Source: Thiomonas intermedia
GTDB taxonomy: Bacteria > Pseudomonadota > Gammaproteobacteria > Burkholderiales > Burkholderiaceae_C
DNA length: 54,184 nt
Assembly: GCA_022730375.1 (NCBI GenBank)
Contig: DZDA01000006.1
Location: forward strand, 1 to 54,184
Reading direction: 5' to 3'
Shown: piece after piece, positions 1 through 10,600 of the stretch
Numbering within the stretch: position 1 is the stretch's first letter
How the letters are laid out: every line of letters starts with the position of its first letter
Position numbers and translations under genes: made by a program
Notes under the pieces: generated by a model
What the model saw: only the letters and a program-made list of their open reading frames with translations
What the model was told of the DNA's origin: nothing
The model's database searches: none

Positions 1-16
1 AGTCCGACAGGCTGCT

Positions 17-47
17 AGGCCCCCTTGAATTCCAGGGGGCCTTTTTT
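17..47 (+). terminator. Rho-independent terminator of a gene upstream of the window
   Basis: GGCCCCCT (18-25) / AGGGGGCC (34-41) stem followed by TTTTTT. Confidence 0.85.
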
Positions 48-189
48 GTCTTGTGCGAAAAAATTCACACAAAGCTTGAATGATTCCCCACCTCCCCTGC
101 TTGGGTGCTAGGCAAGCGGGCTCTGGCGCAGTGCAATATCCCGCTATGGAAAAATCTGTCGAACGGGGGTTCGCGCAGCGTTTCCATTC

Positions 190-3100
190 TTGGTGAAAAT
201 CATGCACAGATCTTCAAACAACGGCAGTCCTCATTCCCGGCTAGGCGATTTGACGGCAATCGTCCCTGAATCGCTGCGCAGACCCTTTCGTCTCGATCTG
301 CCAATACAGGGCCTACCCTCTGAAATGGCGATGGCCGCTGCGGCCATCACACTGCAGCGGTTGTGCGGCACAGGCGCAGGCCTGCTGGTGCTGTCGCGGC
401 AAGCTGCATCCTTCCTCCTGGCCGCCTTGCCAGATGAAGCAGGTCTGCGCGTCATCGAGCGTGCGGGTGATGGATCGTCCGAGCGTTCTGCCCCACCAGT
501 GCCGGAAGCGGTCGATCTGGTCTGGTTCACCGATCCGACCGCGGAAGGCGACGCGGCCGGCCGCTACCCCTCCGCACTCTTTCTGACTCGAACTCCGCAA
601 CAGCACGCCCTGCAGTTCATCTCCTCTGGGCTTTACCCCGAAGAATTCGTCCGGTCGCTGCTCCACACCATCGACGTCGTGGCGCGGGCTCTCCAAGCCG
701 ATCCGACGCAGCGCGTCGAACAGATCGCGCTGCTCGACGCCGACCAGCACGCCGAACTCCTGGCGCTCAACCCCGACTTCCGCGCAGCCCCCGCCAGCCC
801 CAGCGTGCAGGCCCGCTTCAGCGAGATGCAAGCCCGGCACCCTGAGGCGCCCGCCCTGCGCTGGCATGACGGGCAATGGAGCTACGCCCAACTCGACGCC
901 CAAGCCCGGGCCGTGGCGGCCGCGCTGCAGGCGCAGGGCGTGGCGCCGGGCGATGTCGTCGCGCTCTGTCTTGATCGATCGCCAGTCGCCATCGCCTCGG
1001 TGCTCGGCATGCTGATGGCCGGGGCCGCCTATCTGCCCATCGACCCGAAATTCCCGCCAGAGCGCGTGGCCTTCATGGTTCAGGACGCGGGAGCGCGGCT
1101 CGCCCTCGTCCAGCCCGATGCGGCCGTGCTGTTTCCCGCCAGACTCCAGACCCTCGATCCCCAAGACCTGCTCGGCAACGCCAGCGCGCCGCAGCTGCAC
1201 GGCGACGTGCCGAGCGCGCCCGACGCGATGACCTATGTGATGTACACCTCCGGCTCCACCGGAGAACCCAAGGGCATCGCCATTCCTCACCGCGCCATCC
1301 TGCGCCTGGTGGTCGATGCCACGTTCATGCCGCTCGACGCCTCGACCGTCATGCTGCACGCCGCGCCGCTAGGCTTCGATGCCTCCACGCTCGAAATCTG
1401 GGGGCCTCTGCTGAATGGCGGCTGCTGCGTGCTGCATGACGAGTCCATTCCCACCGGCCCCGGCATCGCCCGCAGCATCGCGCGCCACGGCGTGCGCAGC
1501 GCCTGGCTGACCGCGGCGCTGTTCAACGCCATCGTCGATGACGATCCCCACTGGTTCACGGGCCTGAGCCACCTGCTCACCGGTGGCGAAGCCCTGTCGG
1601 TGGCCCACGTTCGCCGTGCGCTCGAAGCCCTGCCGCAGACCGCCCTGATCAACGGTTACGGCCCCACCGAGTGCACCACCTTTACGGCCACCTATCGCAT
1701 TCCGCACGCGCTGCCGCCCGACACCCTGGCCATCCCCATCGGCCACCCCATCCAGGACACGCATGTGCTCATCCGCTCGGCCACCGGCGCGCTGCTGCCC
1801 CGGGGCAGGGTGGGCGAACTGTGCGTGGGCGGGCGCGGCGTCGCTCGGGGCTATCTCAACCGTGCCGAGCTGAGCGCCGAACGCTTCGTGCCCGACCCGC
1901 TCGACCCTGATGGCAGGCTCTATCGCACCGGCGATCTGGTGCGCTGGCGGGCCGATGGTGCGCTGGAGTTCATCGGCCGTGCCGATGGCCAGATCAAGAT
2001 CCGCGGCTACCGCATCGAGCTCGGCGAAATCGAAACCGCTCTGGCCGCGCAGCCAGGCGTGCAAGCCTGCGCGGTCGCCCTGCATACCGACGCGGCGCTC
2101 GGCCCGCAGCTTGTCGGCTATGTCGTCGCCCAGAGCGGCGCGCAGCTCGATGTCGGCGCGCTACGCCGCGCGCTCGCCGCCCGGCTGCCCGATTACATGA
2201 CGCCCGCGCACCTGATCGCGCTCGCACGTCTGCCCGTCACCCTCAACGGCAAGCTCGATCGCAAGGCCCTGCCCGCACCCACGCGCGCTGCCAAGGCCGG
2301 TACTGCGTCCCCGGCGCACTCAACCGGGTTGACCCAAGAAGTCGCCACGGTCTTCGCCGAGGTGCTGGGTCTGGATCACGTCGGCCCGTCGGACAACTTC
2401 TTCACCCTCGGCGGCAATTCCCTGCTGGTCCTGCGTGCCCTGGCCGCGCTGCGCCAGCGCGGGCACGGCGAACTCAGCGTGGCCGCGTTTTTCGGCGATC
2501 CGACGCCACGCGGCATCGCCGCGCAGATCGGCGGACAGGTCGGCATCGCGGCCAACCGCCTCACCGCCGCCCACCGCGGTGAGCACCACGACGACACCCT
2601 GCGCGACGAGCCCATCGCCCTCATCGGCATGGCCGGGCGCTTCCCCGGCGCCGCCACGGTGGAGGCCTTCTGGGACCTGCTCGACGAAGGCCGCGAGGGC
2701 ATCCGCTTTTTCCGCCCCGACGAACTCGACCCCGCCATTCCCGTTGCGCTGCGCGCCGATCCTTCCTACGTCGCCGCGCGCGGCGTGCTGCAGGGCGTGG
2801 CCGATTTCGACGCCGCTTTCTTCGGCATCAGCCCGCTCGAGGCCGAGCTGATGGACCCGCAGCAGCGCGTGTTCCTGGAGCTGTGCTGGGAATGCATGGA
2901 GCGCGCGGGCCATGTACCGGGCCAGACCGCCACGCCCGTGGGCGTGTTTGCCGGCATGTACAACGCCACCTATTTTCAGCGCCATGTCAGCGCCCATCCC
3001 GACAAGGTGCAGCGCCTGGGCGAGTTCCAGGTCATGCTCGCCAACGAGAAGGACTACATCGCCACCCGCACCGCCAACCGCCTTGACCTCACTGGCCCAG

Positions 3101-6100
3101 CGGTCAGCGTGCACACCGGCTGCTCCACCTCGCTGGTGGCCATCGGCCAGGCGGTGGACAGCCTGCACAGCGGGCAGTGCGGCATGGCGCTTGCCGGCGG
3201 CAGCTCCATCACCTGCCCGCCAAACAGCGGCTATCTCTACCAAGAGGGCTCGATGCTCTCGCCCGACGGCCATACCCGCACCTTCGATGCGCAGGCGCAA
3301 GGCACGGTGTTTTCCGACGGCGCCGCCGTGGTGCTGCTCAAACCCCTGAGCGCAGCCCTGGCCGATGGCGACACCATCCACGCCCTGATCCGAAGCGTCG
3401 CCATCAACAATGACGGCGGCGGCAAAGCCAGCTTCACCGCGCCCAGCGTGGATGGGCAGGCTGCCGTAGTTGCCGCCGCGCTGGCGGCAGCAGGCGTGAG
3501 CGCCGATGACATCAGCTACGTTGAAACGCACGGCACCGCCACCCCGCTGGGCGACCCGGTGGAAGTCGAAGCACTCGCCCGCGCCTTCCGTCAGTCAACC
3601 TCCCAAAACCCGTTTTGCCGCATCGGCTCGGCCAAAAGCAATATCGGCCATACCGTCATCGCCGCGGGTGCCACCGGGGTCATCAAGACGGCATTGGCGC
3701 TGCAGCACGAGCGGCTGCCCGCCACGCTGCATTTCACCGCGCCCAATCCCAAGCTCGCGCTCGAGCAAACCCCCTTCGTCGTCAACGCCGAACTCACGCC
3801 CTGGCCGCGCGCTGCGAAGCCGAGGCTGGCTGGGGTCAGCAGCTTTGGCGTCGGCGGCACCAACGCCCACGCCATTCTGGAAGAAGCGCCACTACGCCCG
3901 CCCAGCAGCCCGGCGCAAGGGCCGTTCATCCTGCGCCTGTCCGCTCGCAGCGAAGGCGCGCTCGCCGCATCCGCCGAGCAACTCGCCAGCCATGTCGCCA
4001 CTCTGCCGGATGTCCTGCTGGGCGATTGCGCCTACACCCTGCGCGTGGGCCGCAAGACCTTTGCCCATCGTCTGATCGTGGTGGCCGACGATGCGGCCGA
4101 CGCCGCCCGCGCCCTGCGCGATGCGCAAGGAAACGCAGGGCCGCCCCAAGTTTCCTTGTCACCCTCGGGGGGCGGGCTGGACGCAGTCCAGCCCCGGGGG
4201 CGCTCCCCGTCCCAACTGCGCGCGCAGCGCAAAGCGCCAGCTACGCCACCGCCTCTGGCCCTACTGTTTCCCGGTCAGGGCGCGCAATACGCAGCGATGG
4301 GCAGCGGCCTTTACGGCTCCCTGCCCGAGTTTCACGACGCGCTCGACGCCGCCCTTGCCGCGTTTGCGCCGCACACCAAGTTCGACCTCAAGGCCCTGCT
4401 GTTCGGCGGCGATGCGGCCGCGCTGCAGCCCACCGCCGTCACCCAGCCCGCCACTTTCTGCGTCGAATATGCCCTGGCGCAATGGTGGTTGCAGCGAGGA
4501 GTGCAGCCCAGCGTGCTCATCGGCCACTCGGTGGGTGAGTTCGTCGCCGCCGTGCTGGCGGGGGGGTTCTCGCTCGAAGACGCGGCCGCTCTGGTGGCCT
4601 TGCGCGGCCAGCTCATGCAGGCCCAGCCGCCAGGCGCCATGCTGTCGGTGCGGCTGTCGGCCAGCGCGCTGCAACCCTATCTCACGGACGAGCTTGACCT
4701 CGCCGGTGAAAACGGTCCGCAGGCCAGCGTGGTGTCAGGTTCGTTCGAGGCCATCGGCCACCTGCAGGCCCGGCTCGACGCCGATGGTCTTGTCAGCCGC
4801 CCGCTGCAGACCTCGCACGCCTTCCACTCCGCCATGATGGACGCCGCCGTCGCGCCCTTCGAAGCCGCAGTGCGGGGCGTCGCGCGCCACGCCCCGCAGC
4901 GCATCATCATCTCCACCCGCACCGGCCAGGCCCTCAGCGCCGAACAGGCCACCGACCCCATTTACTGGGCAAGGCATCTGCGCGAAACCGTGCGGTTCTC
5001 CAGCGCGGTACAGGCGGCACTGAGCGCGCAGCCCGGCTTGGTGTGCATCGAGTGCGGCCCGCGCGGTTCGCTCAGCACCCTGGTTCGCCAACACGCACGC
5101 GCAGGTCAGAGCGCACCCATCGCCCTGCCCAGCCTGCACGACGCCGCCGACAGCGAACTGCGCCAGCTCGCCAGCGCGGTCGGCCAACTGTGGACGCTGG
5201 GGCACGACATCCCCTGGTTCGACGCCGCCGAGCCGCGCCAGCGCATTCTCTTGCCCACCTACCCCTTCGAGCGCAAACGTTACTGGCTGGACGCCGCCGT
5301 GGCGCCGCAATCCAGCACGCAAGCTGTCCCCCAACCCGCTGCCCTCCAGCAAGCCGCATCGCCAGCCAGCGCTGCCATCGTTACAGCCCCCTCCCTTCCC
5401 ATTCCGACGACCGCCGCCATGACCCAATCCGCCTCTCGCCTGCCGACGCTCATCTCCCGCCTCAACGCCCTGTTCGAAGACAGCTCGGGCGTCGAGCTGG
5501 CCGATACCGACCCGACCGCCGCCTTCGTCGAGCTGGGGCTCGATTCGCTCACCCTCACCCAGGCCGCGCTGCAGATCAAAAAAGACTTCGCCCTGCCCAT
5601 CACCTTCCGCGACCTGATGGAACGCTACCGCAGCGTCGACGCCCTGGCCCGCCACATCGACAGCCAGCTCCCGCCCGAAGTGACCCAACCCGCTGCCCAG
5701 TCCGCAGCGCAACCCGTCCCTCAGCCAACAATCGCTCCCCAGACTGCACCGCAAGCCCCGCTCGCGCAACCCGCAGGAGGTCTCGCCATGACCCAGCCCG
5801 CCCCAAGCTTCGCCCCACAGCCCATGCCCGCCCCCTTGGCCCTGGCCGCGAACGCGCCCTTCATGCAGCAACTCATCGCCCAGCAGATGCAGCTCATGAC
5901 GCAGCAACTCGCGCTGCTGGGCGGCGCCCCGGCCACGTTCACCGTCCCGGCCATGGCCGAAGTGCCCGCCGCCCCGCAGAGCATTCAGCCCCCCGCGCCT
6001 GCGGCCGTTGCCACACCAGCCCCCGCACCAAGCCCCGCCCCCGTCGCGGCGGCTGCCCCGACGACCGACGAAGAAGGCCCGAACGCCAACGCCAAGTACG

Positions 6101-7644
6101 ACGTGAAAAAGGCCTTCGGCGCCATCGCCCGCATCCACACCACGCCCACCGGCGAACTCAGCGCCCGGCAGCAGGCGCGGCTCGACGCCTTCATGCGCCG
6201 CTACACCCTGCGCACCAAAGAGTCCAAGGCCTACACCGTGCGCCATCGCCCGCACCTGGCCGACCCGCGCGTGGTCAACGGCTTCCGCCCGCAGCTCAAA
6301 GAGATCATTTATCAGATCGTCATTGCCCGCTCCGCCGGTTGCCATATGTGGGATCTCGACGGCAACGAGTACGTAGACGCCCTCAGCGGCTTCGGCATGA
6401 GCCTGTTCGGCTGGCAGCCGCCCTTCATCGTCGATGCCGTGCGCAAACAGCTCGACGACGGCTACGACATCGGCCCCCAGCACCCCCTGGCCGGCGAAGT
6501 GGCCGAACTCATCTGCGACCTCACCGGCGCCGACCGCGCCGCGCTGTGCAACACCGGCTCAGAAGCCGTCATGGGCGCCGTGCGCGTGGCCCGCACCATC
6601 ACCGGCCGCAGCAAGATCGCCATCTTCGCCGGGGCCTATCACGGCATCTTCGACGAAGTCATCGTGCGCGGCACCAAAAAAGGCCGCTCCATTCCCGCGG
6701 CGCCGGGCATCATGCCCAACACTTCCGAAAACGTCGTCGTGTTCGACTACGGAACCCCCGAAACGCTGGCCGCGCTCAAAGAGCGCATGGATGAATTCGC
6801 CGCCATCGTGGTCGAGCCCGTGCAGAGCCGCCGCCCCGATTTCCAGCCCCGCGAATTCCTCCACGCCCTGCGCGAGATCACCGCCCAGGCCGGCACGCTG
6901 CTCATCTTCGACGAAGTGGTCACCGGCTTCCGCTCGCACCCCGGCGGCATCCAGGCCCTGTTCGACATCCGCGCCGATCTGGTGAGCTACGGCAAGGTCG
7001 TCGGCGGCGGCTTTCCCATCGGCGTCATCGCCGGCAAGCGCGAGTTCATGGACGCGCTCGACGGCGGCCAATGGCAATACGGCGACGACTCCGTGCCCAC
7101 CGTGGGCGTCACCTACTTTGCCGGCACCTTCGTGCGCCACCCCCTCGCCCTGGCCGCAGCCAAGGCCGTGCTGCTGCACCTCAAGGCCGCAGGCCCCGAA
7201 CTGCAGCACACCCTCACCACCTCCACCGCCGCCATGGTGGACGAACTCAACGCCTACTGCCGCGAAGTCGGCGCGCCCATCGTTCTCAAATCGTTCTCCT
7301 CGGTGTGGAAAATCTTCTTCACCGAAGACCACCCCATGCAAGACTTGCTCTTCGCCATGATGCGCAGCCGCGGCGTGCACATCCTCGACAACTTCCCCTG
7401 CTTCTTCACCACCGCCCACACCCCGCAAGACATCGCCGTCATCAAGACTGCGTTCAAGGAAGCCGTGGCCGAACTGCAGGAAGCCGACTTCATACCCCGC
7501 CACATCGATGCGGCCCCCGCAGCCTTCGACGCCAACCACCCGCCCGTGCCCGGCGCACGCATCGGCAAAGACCCCGGCGGCAACCCCGCCTGGTTCGTCC
7601 CCAACCCCGAGCAGCCCGGCAAGTACCTTCGCCTCGACGCCTGA
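190..7644 (+). CDS. Hybrid NRPS-PKS: N-terminal C-like remnant, A, PCP, KS, AT, ACP, PLP aminotransferase (AMT)
   Basis: Motifs read in translation: [11 protein letters not shown] and NGKLDRK (A), [10 protein letters not shown] (PCP), HTGCSTSL / [12 protein letters not shown] / SNIGHT (KS), FPGQGAQ / GHSVGE / HAFHS (AT), LGLDSLT (ACP), glutamate-1-semialdehyde-aminotransferase-like domain with [10 protein letters not shown] and [13 protein letters not shown]. The ORF start at 190 is TTG; the true start could be GTG 193 or ATG 202. Confidence 0.95.
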   Translation: MVKIMHRSSNNGSPHSRLGDLTAIVPESLRRPFRLDLPIQGLPSEMAMAAAAITLQRLCGTGAGLLVLSRQAASFLLAALPDEAGLRVIERAGDGSSERSAPPVPEAVDLVWFTDPTAEGDAAGRYPSALFLTRTPQQHALQFISSGLYPEEFVRSLLHTIDVVARALQADPTQRVEQIALLDADQHAELLALNPDFRAAPASPSVQARFSEMQARHPEAPALRWHDGQWSYAQLDAQARAVAAALQAQGVAPGDVVALCLDRSPVAIASVLGMLMAGAAYLPIDPKFPPERVAFMVQDAGARLALVQPDAAVLFPARLQTLDPQDLLGNASAPQLHGDVPSAPDAMTYVMYTSGSTGEPKGIAIPHRAILRLVVDATFMPLDASTVMLHAAPLGFDASTLEIWGPLLNGGCCVLHDESIPTGPGIARSIARHGVRSAWLTAALFNAIVDDDPHWFTGLSHLLTGGEALSVAHVRRALEALPQTALINGYGPTECTTFTATYRIPHALPPDTLAIPIGHPIQDTHVLIRSATGALLPRGRVGELCVGGRGVARGYLNRAELSAERFVPDPLDPDGRLYRTGDLVRWRADGALEFIGRADGQIKIRGYRIELGEIETALAAQPGVQACAVALHTDAALGPQLVGYVVAQSGAQLDVGALRRALAARLPDYMTPAHLIALARLPVTLNGKLDRKALPAPTRAAKAGTASPAHSTGLTQEVATVFAEVLGLDHVGPSDNFFTLGGNSLLVLRALAALRQRGHGELSVAAFFGDPTPRGIAAQIGGQVGIAANRLTAAHRGEHHDDTLRDEPIALIGMAGRFPGAATVEAFWDLLDEGREGIRFFRPDELDPAIPVALRADPSYVAARGVLQGVADFDAAFFGISPLEAELMDPQQRVFLELCWECMERAGHVPGQTATPVGVFAGMYNATYFQRHVSAHPDKVQRLGEFQVMLANEKDYIATRTANRLDLTGPAVSVHTGCSTSLVAIGQAVDSLHSGQCGMALAGGSSITCPPNSGYLYQEGSMLSPDGHTRTFDAQAQGTVFSDGAAVVLLKPLSAALADGDTIHALIRSVAINNDGGGKASFTAPSVDGQAAVVAAALAAAGVSADDISYVETHGTATPLGDPVEVEALARAFRQSTSQNPFCRIGSAKSNIGHTVIAAGATGVIKTALALQHERLPATLHFTAPNPKLALEQTPFVVNAELTPWPRAAKPRLAGVSSFGVGGTNAHAILEEAPLRPPSSPAQGPFILRLSARSEGALAASAEQLASHVATLPDVLLGDCAYTLRVGRKTFAHRLIVVADDAADAARALRDAQGNAGPPQVSLSPSGGGLDAVQPRGRSPSQLRAQRKAPATPPPLALLFPGQGAQYAAMGSGLYGSLPEFHDALDAALAAFAPHTKFDLKALLFGGDAAALQPTAVTQPATFCVEYALAQWWLQRGVQPSVLIGHSVGEFVAAVLAGGFSLEDAAALVALRGQLMQAQPPGAMLSVRLSASALQPYLTDELDLAGENGPQASVVSGSFEAIGHLQARLDADGLVSRPLQTSHAFHSAMMDAAVAPFEAAVRGVARHAPQRIIISTRTGQALSAEQATDPIYWARHLRETVRFSSAVQAALSAQPGLVCIECGPRGSLSTLVRQHARAGQSAPIALPSLHDAADSELRQLASAVGQLWTLGHDIPWFDAAEPRQRILLPTYPFERKRYWLDAAVAPQSSTQAVPQPAALQQAASPASAAIVTAPSLPIPTTAAMTQSASRLPTLISRLNALFEDSSGVELADTDPTAAFVELGLDSLTLTQAALQIKKDFALPITFRDLMERYRSVDALARHIDSQLPPEVTQPAAQSAAQPVPQPTIAPQTAPQAPLAQPAGGLAMTQPAPSFAPQPMPAPLALAANAPFMQQLIAQQMQLMTQQLALLGGAPATFTVPAMAEVPAAPQSIQPPAPAAVATPAPAPSPAPVAAAAPTTDEEGPNANAKYDVKKAFGAIARIHTTPTGELSARQQARLDAFMRRYTLRTKESKAYTVRHRPHLADPRVVNGFRPQLKEIIYQIVIARSAGCHMWDLDGNEYVDALSGFGMSLFGWQPPFIVDAVRKQLDDGYDIGPQHPLAGEVAELICDLTGADRAALCNTGSEAVMGAVRVARTITGRSKIAIFAGAYHGIFDEVIVRGTKKGRSIPAAPGIMPNTSENVVVFDYGTPETLAALKERMDEFAAIVVEPVQSRRPDFQPREFLHALREITAQAGTLLIFDEVVTGFRSHPGGIQALFDIRADLVSYGKVVGGGFPIGVIAGKREFMDALDGGQWQYGDDSVPTVGVTYFAGTFVRHPLALAAAKAVLLHLKAAGPELQHTLTTSTAAMVDELNAYCREVGAPIVLKSFSSVWKIFFTEDHPMQDLLFAMMRSRGVHILDNFPCFFTTAHTPQDIAVIKTAFKEAVAELQEADFIPRHIDAAPAAFDANHPPVPGARIGKDPGGNPAWFVPNPEQPGKYLRLDA
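2395..2430 (+). other. PCP phosphopantetheine attachment motif of module 1
   Basis: [12 protein letters not shown]. Confidence 0.85.
2608..3890 (+). other. Ketosynthase domain; catalytic Cys codon at 3121-3123
   Basis: [15 protein letters not shown] ... HTGCSTSL ... NAHAILEE; approximate boundaries. Confidence 0.85.
4126..4227 (+). repeat. Palindrome-rich insert inside the KS-AT linker coding sequence
   Basis: Perfect 9-bp inverted repeat CAAGGAAAC(4126-4134)/GTTTCCTTG(4150-4158); perfect 9-bp inverted repeat GGGCTGGAC(4174-4182)/GTCCAGCCC(4186-4194); 12-bp palindrome CTGCGCGCGCAG(4216-4227). Confidence 0.75.
6195..7500 (+). other. PLP-dependent beta-aminotransferase (AMT) domain
   Basis: GSA-aminotransferase-like sequence ([63 protein letters not shown]) with a C-terminal tail [16 protein letters not shown]; approximate boundaries. 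Confidence 0.85.
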
Positions 7645-7651
7645 AATAGCC

Positions 7652-10600
7652 ATGGACACTCCCAACGCCAACGCAGTCGACTACGATCCCTTCGCCGACG
7701 CCGCGCCCGTCGCCCGCGTCGCCCCCACCACCGAAGCCCAGCGCGAAATCTGGCTGGCCTGCCAGCTCGGCGGCGACGCCACGCTGGCGTACAACGAATC
7801 CATCACCCTGCATCTGCACCGCGCGGTTGATCTGCCAGCCCTCAGCGCCGCAGTCCGCGCCCTGCCAGAACGCCACGATGCGCTGCGCGCCACCCTCAGC
7901 GCCGATGGCGAGCAGTTGCTCATCGCCGAGCACTTGAACCTCGACATCCCACTGGACGAGCTGCGCGGCCTCACCGCCGAGCAAAGCAGCAGCGCCTTGG
8001 AGCAAGCGGCCGCCCAGGCGGTCTCGATGCCTTTCGATCTGCAACAAGGGCCGCTGTTGCGCGCGCGCCTGCTGCGCCTGGCCGACGATCATGTCGCCCT
8101 GCTGCTCAGCGCGCATCACATCGTCTGCGACGGCTGGTCGTTCGGCGTATTGGTGGACGAAATCGGTGCGCTCTACTTGGCCCGCAAGGGCGAAGCCCCT
8201 GAGCCCGAGGCGCCCGCGAGCTTCGCCTCGTTTTCGCAAGCGCTTTCAGCGCGACAAGGCGCCGCCGAACATCTGGCCGATGAGGCGTACTGGCTGAACC
8301 GCTACGCCAGCATTCCCACCGTGCTCGAGCTGCCTTGCGACCACACCCGGCCCGCCACGCGAGCTTTCGACTCAAAGCGAATCGACCATGCGCTGCCCGC
8401 AAACTTGGTGAGCGCCGTGCGTCAGCTCGGCGCCAAGTCCGGCGCCAGTCTGTTCTCCACCCTGCTCTGCACCTTCGGCGCGTTGCTGCAGCGTCTTTCG
8501 GGCAATGATGAAGTGGTGATCGGCGTGCCCGCCGCAGGGCAAACGCTGCCGGGTTTCGAAACCGTCGTCGGCCACGGTGTCAATCTGCTGCCTTTGCGGC
8601 TAATGCCCGACGCCGCCGCCCCGCTGGCGCAGTCGCTGCCCGCCGTGCAATCGGCCGTGCTCGATGCCTTCGAACACCAGCATTACACCTTTGGCACTCT
8701 GCTGCAAAAGCTGCTGATCGAACGCGATCCATCGCGGGTGCCGCTCGCCCCGGTCATGTTCAATCTCGACCAGGCCATTGACTTGCGCAGCTTTGGCAAT
8801 CTGCAGGTCAAGGTCGCATCCAACCCACGGCAGGCCGAAAACTTCGAACTGTTCGTCAACGCCGTTCCCCTGGCTGATGGCGGCCTGCAGCTTGAGTGTC
8901 AATACGCTACCGCGCTGTTCGATGAAGCCACCGTGCGCCGCTGGCTGGCGAGCTACCAAACCTTGCTGACGCATCTCTGTGCCGCCCCTGACAAGGCGCT
9001 CGGCGCCATCGACATCGTCACCGATGCCGATCGACAGCAGCTGGCGCAACTCAATGCCACTTCGTCGCCGCTGCCTCCCGGCCTGCTGCTGCACGAGCTG
9101 CTTCATGCGCAGACCACGCGCACGCCCGATGCCACCGCGCAAATCTGCGGTGCGATCCGGGTGTCCTACGCCCAACTCTGGGCGCAGGCGCATCGCATCG
9201 CCCATGCGCTGCGCGCACGCGGCGTGCAGCGCGGCTCTCGCGTCGGCCTGTGCCTGCCCCGCGACGCCGACATGTTGCCCGCCCTGCTCGGGGTGCTGGT
9301 CGCCGGTGCAGGCTATGTGCCTCTGGACCCCAGCTTTCCCACCTCGCGCCTGGCCGACATGGCCGAAGACGCCGACCTCGCCCTGCTGATCGCCAAGTCC
9401 ACCTCAGCCGATGCCCTGCCCTGGCCGCGCGCGCAAAGCCTATGGCTCGACAGCGATGCCGCCGAGATCGACGTGCAGCCCGACACCGCCCCAGCCGCAG
9501 ATGCCCAGCGCGACGCCACGCCAGAATCGCTGGCCTACATGATTTACACCTCGGGCTCCACCGGCAAGCCCAAGGGCGTCATGCTGCCGCATCGCGCCGT
9601 GGTGAACTTCCTGCTCGCGGTCGCCCAGCGCCCTGGCCTGACGTCCGGCGACATGCTGCTGGCCGTCACCACACTGTCGTTCGACATCTCCGTGCTGGAG
9701 CTGATGTTGCCGCTGACCGTCGGCGCCACCGTGCTGCTGGCCAGCCGCGAACAAGCCGCCGACGGCTTCGCCCTACGCGACCTGCTGCAAGCCCACCCGG
9801 TCACGGCCCTGCAAGCCACGCCGAGCACCTGGCGCCTGCTGTTCAGCGCAGGCTGGGAAGGCCAAGGCAAGCTCAAAGCCCTGGTCGGCGGCGAACCCCT
9901 GCCTGCCGACCTCGCCACCCAGTTGCAGCGCAGTTGCGGCGCGGTGTGGAATATGTACGGCCCCACAGAAACCACCGTGTGGTCCACCTGCTGGCGGGTG
10001 CAAGACAGCGCCACTGGCATCGCCATCGGCACGCCGCTGGCCAACACCCAGGTGTGGGTGCTGGATGCGCGCGGCAGTCTTTGCCCCGTGGGCGTGCCCG
10101 GCGAAATTCACATCGGCGGGGCCAGCGTCGCCCTAGGCTACTGGCAACGTGAAGCGCTCACAGCTGATCGTTTCGTGCCCGACCCCTTTTCCACCGAACC
10201 CGCCGCCCGCCTGTACCGCACCGGCGACCGGGGCCGCTGGCGCAACGACGGCCAGCTCGAACATCTCGGGCGGCTCGACTTCCAGGTCAAACTGCGCGGC
10301 TTCCGCATCGAGCTGGGCGACATTGAAACCCACCTCACCAGCCACCCCGACGTGGCGCAGGCCGTGGCGATGGTGCGCGAAGACACCCCGGGCGATGCCC
10401 GGCTGGTGGCCTACGTGGTTCCGCAATCCACGCAGGTGCAGTTGGACACCGCGCAGTTGCGCAAGCATCTGCAGCAAGACCTGCCCGCCTACATGATTCC
10501 GCAGCACATCGTTGCGCTGCAGACGCTTCCACTCTTGCCCAACGGCAAGATCGACCGCAAGCGCCTGCCTTCGCCTCAACCAGATAGCGCCCTCCCCGAT

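Noticed and set aside
4735-6483. Long antisense ORF (582 aa, minus) and alternative-frame ORF 5043-6794 (583 aa, plus) over the PKS
   Set aside because: High-GC shadow ORFs overlapping well-supported KS/AT/AMT coding; low-complexity Arg/Gly/His-rich translations without recognisable domains.
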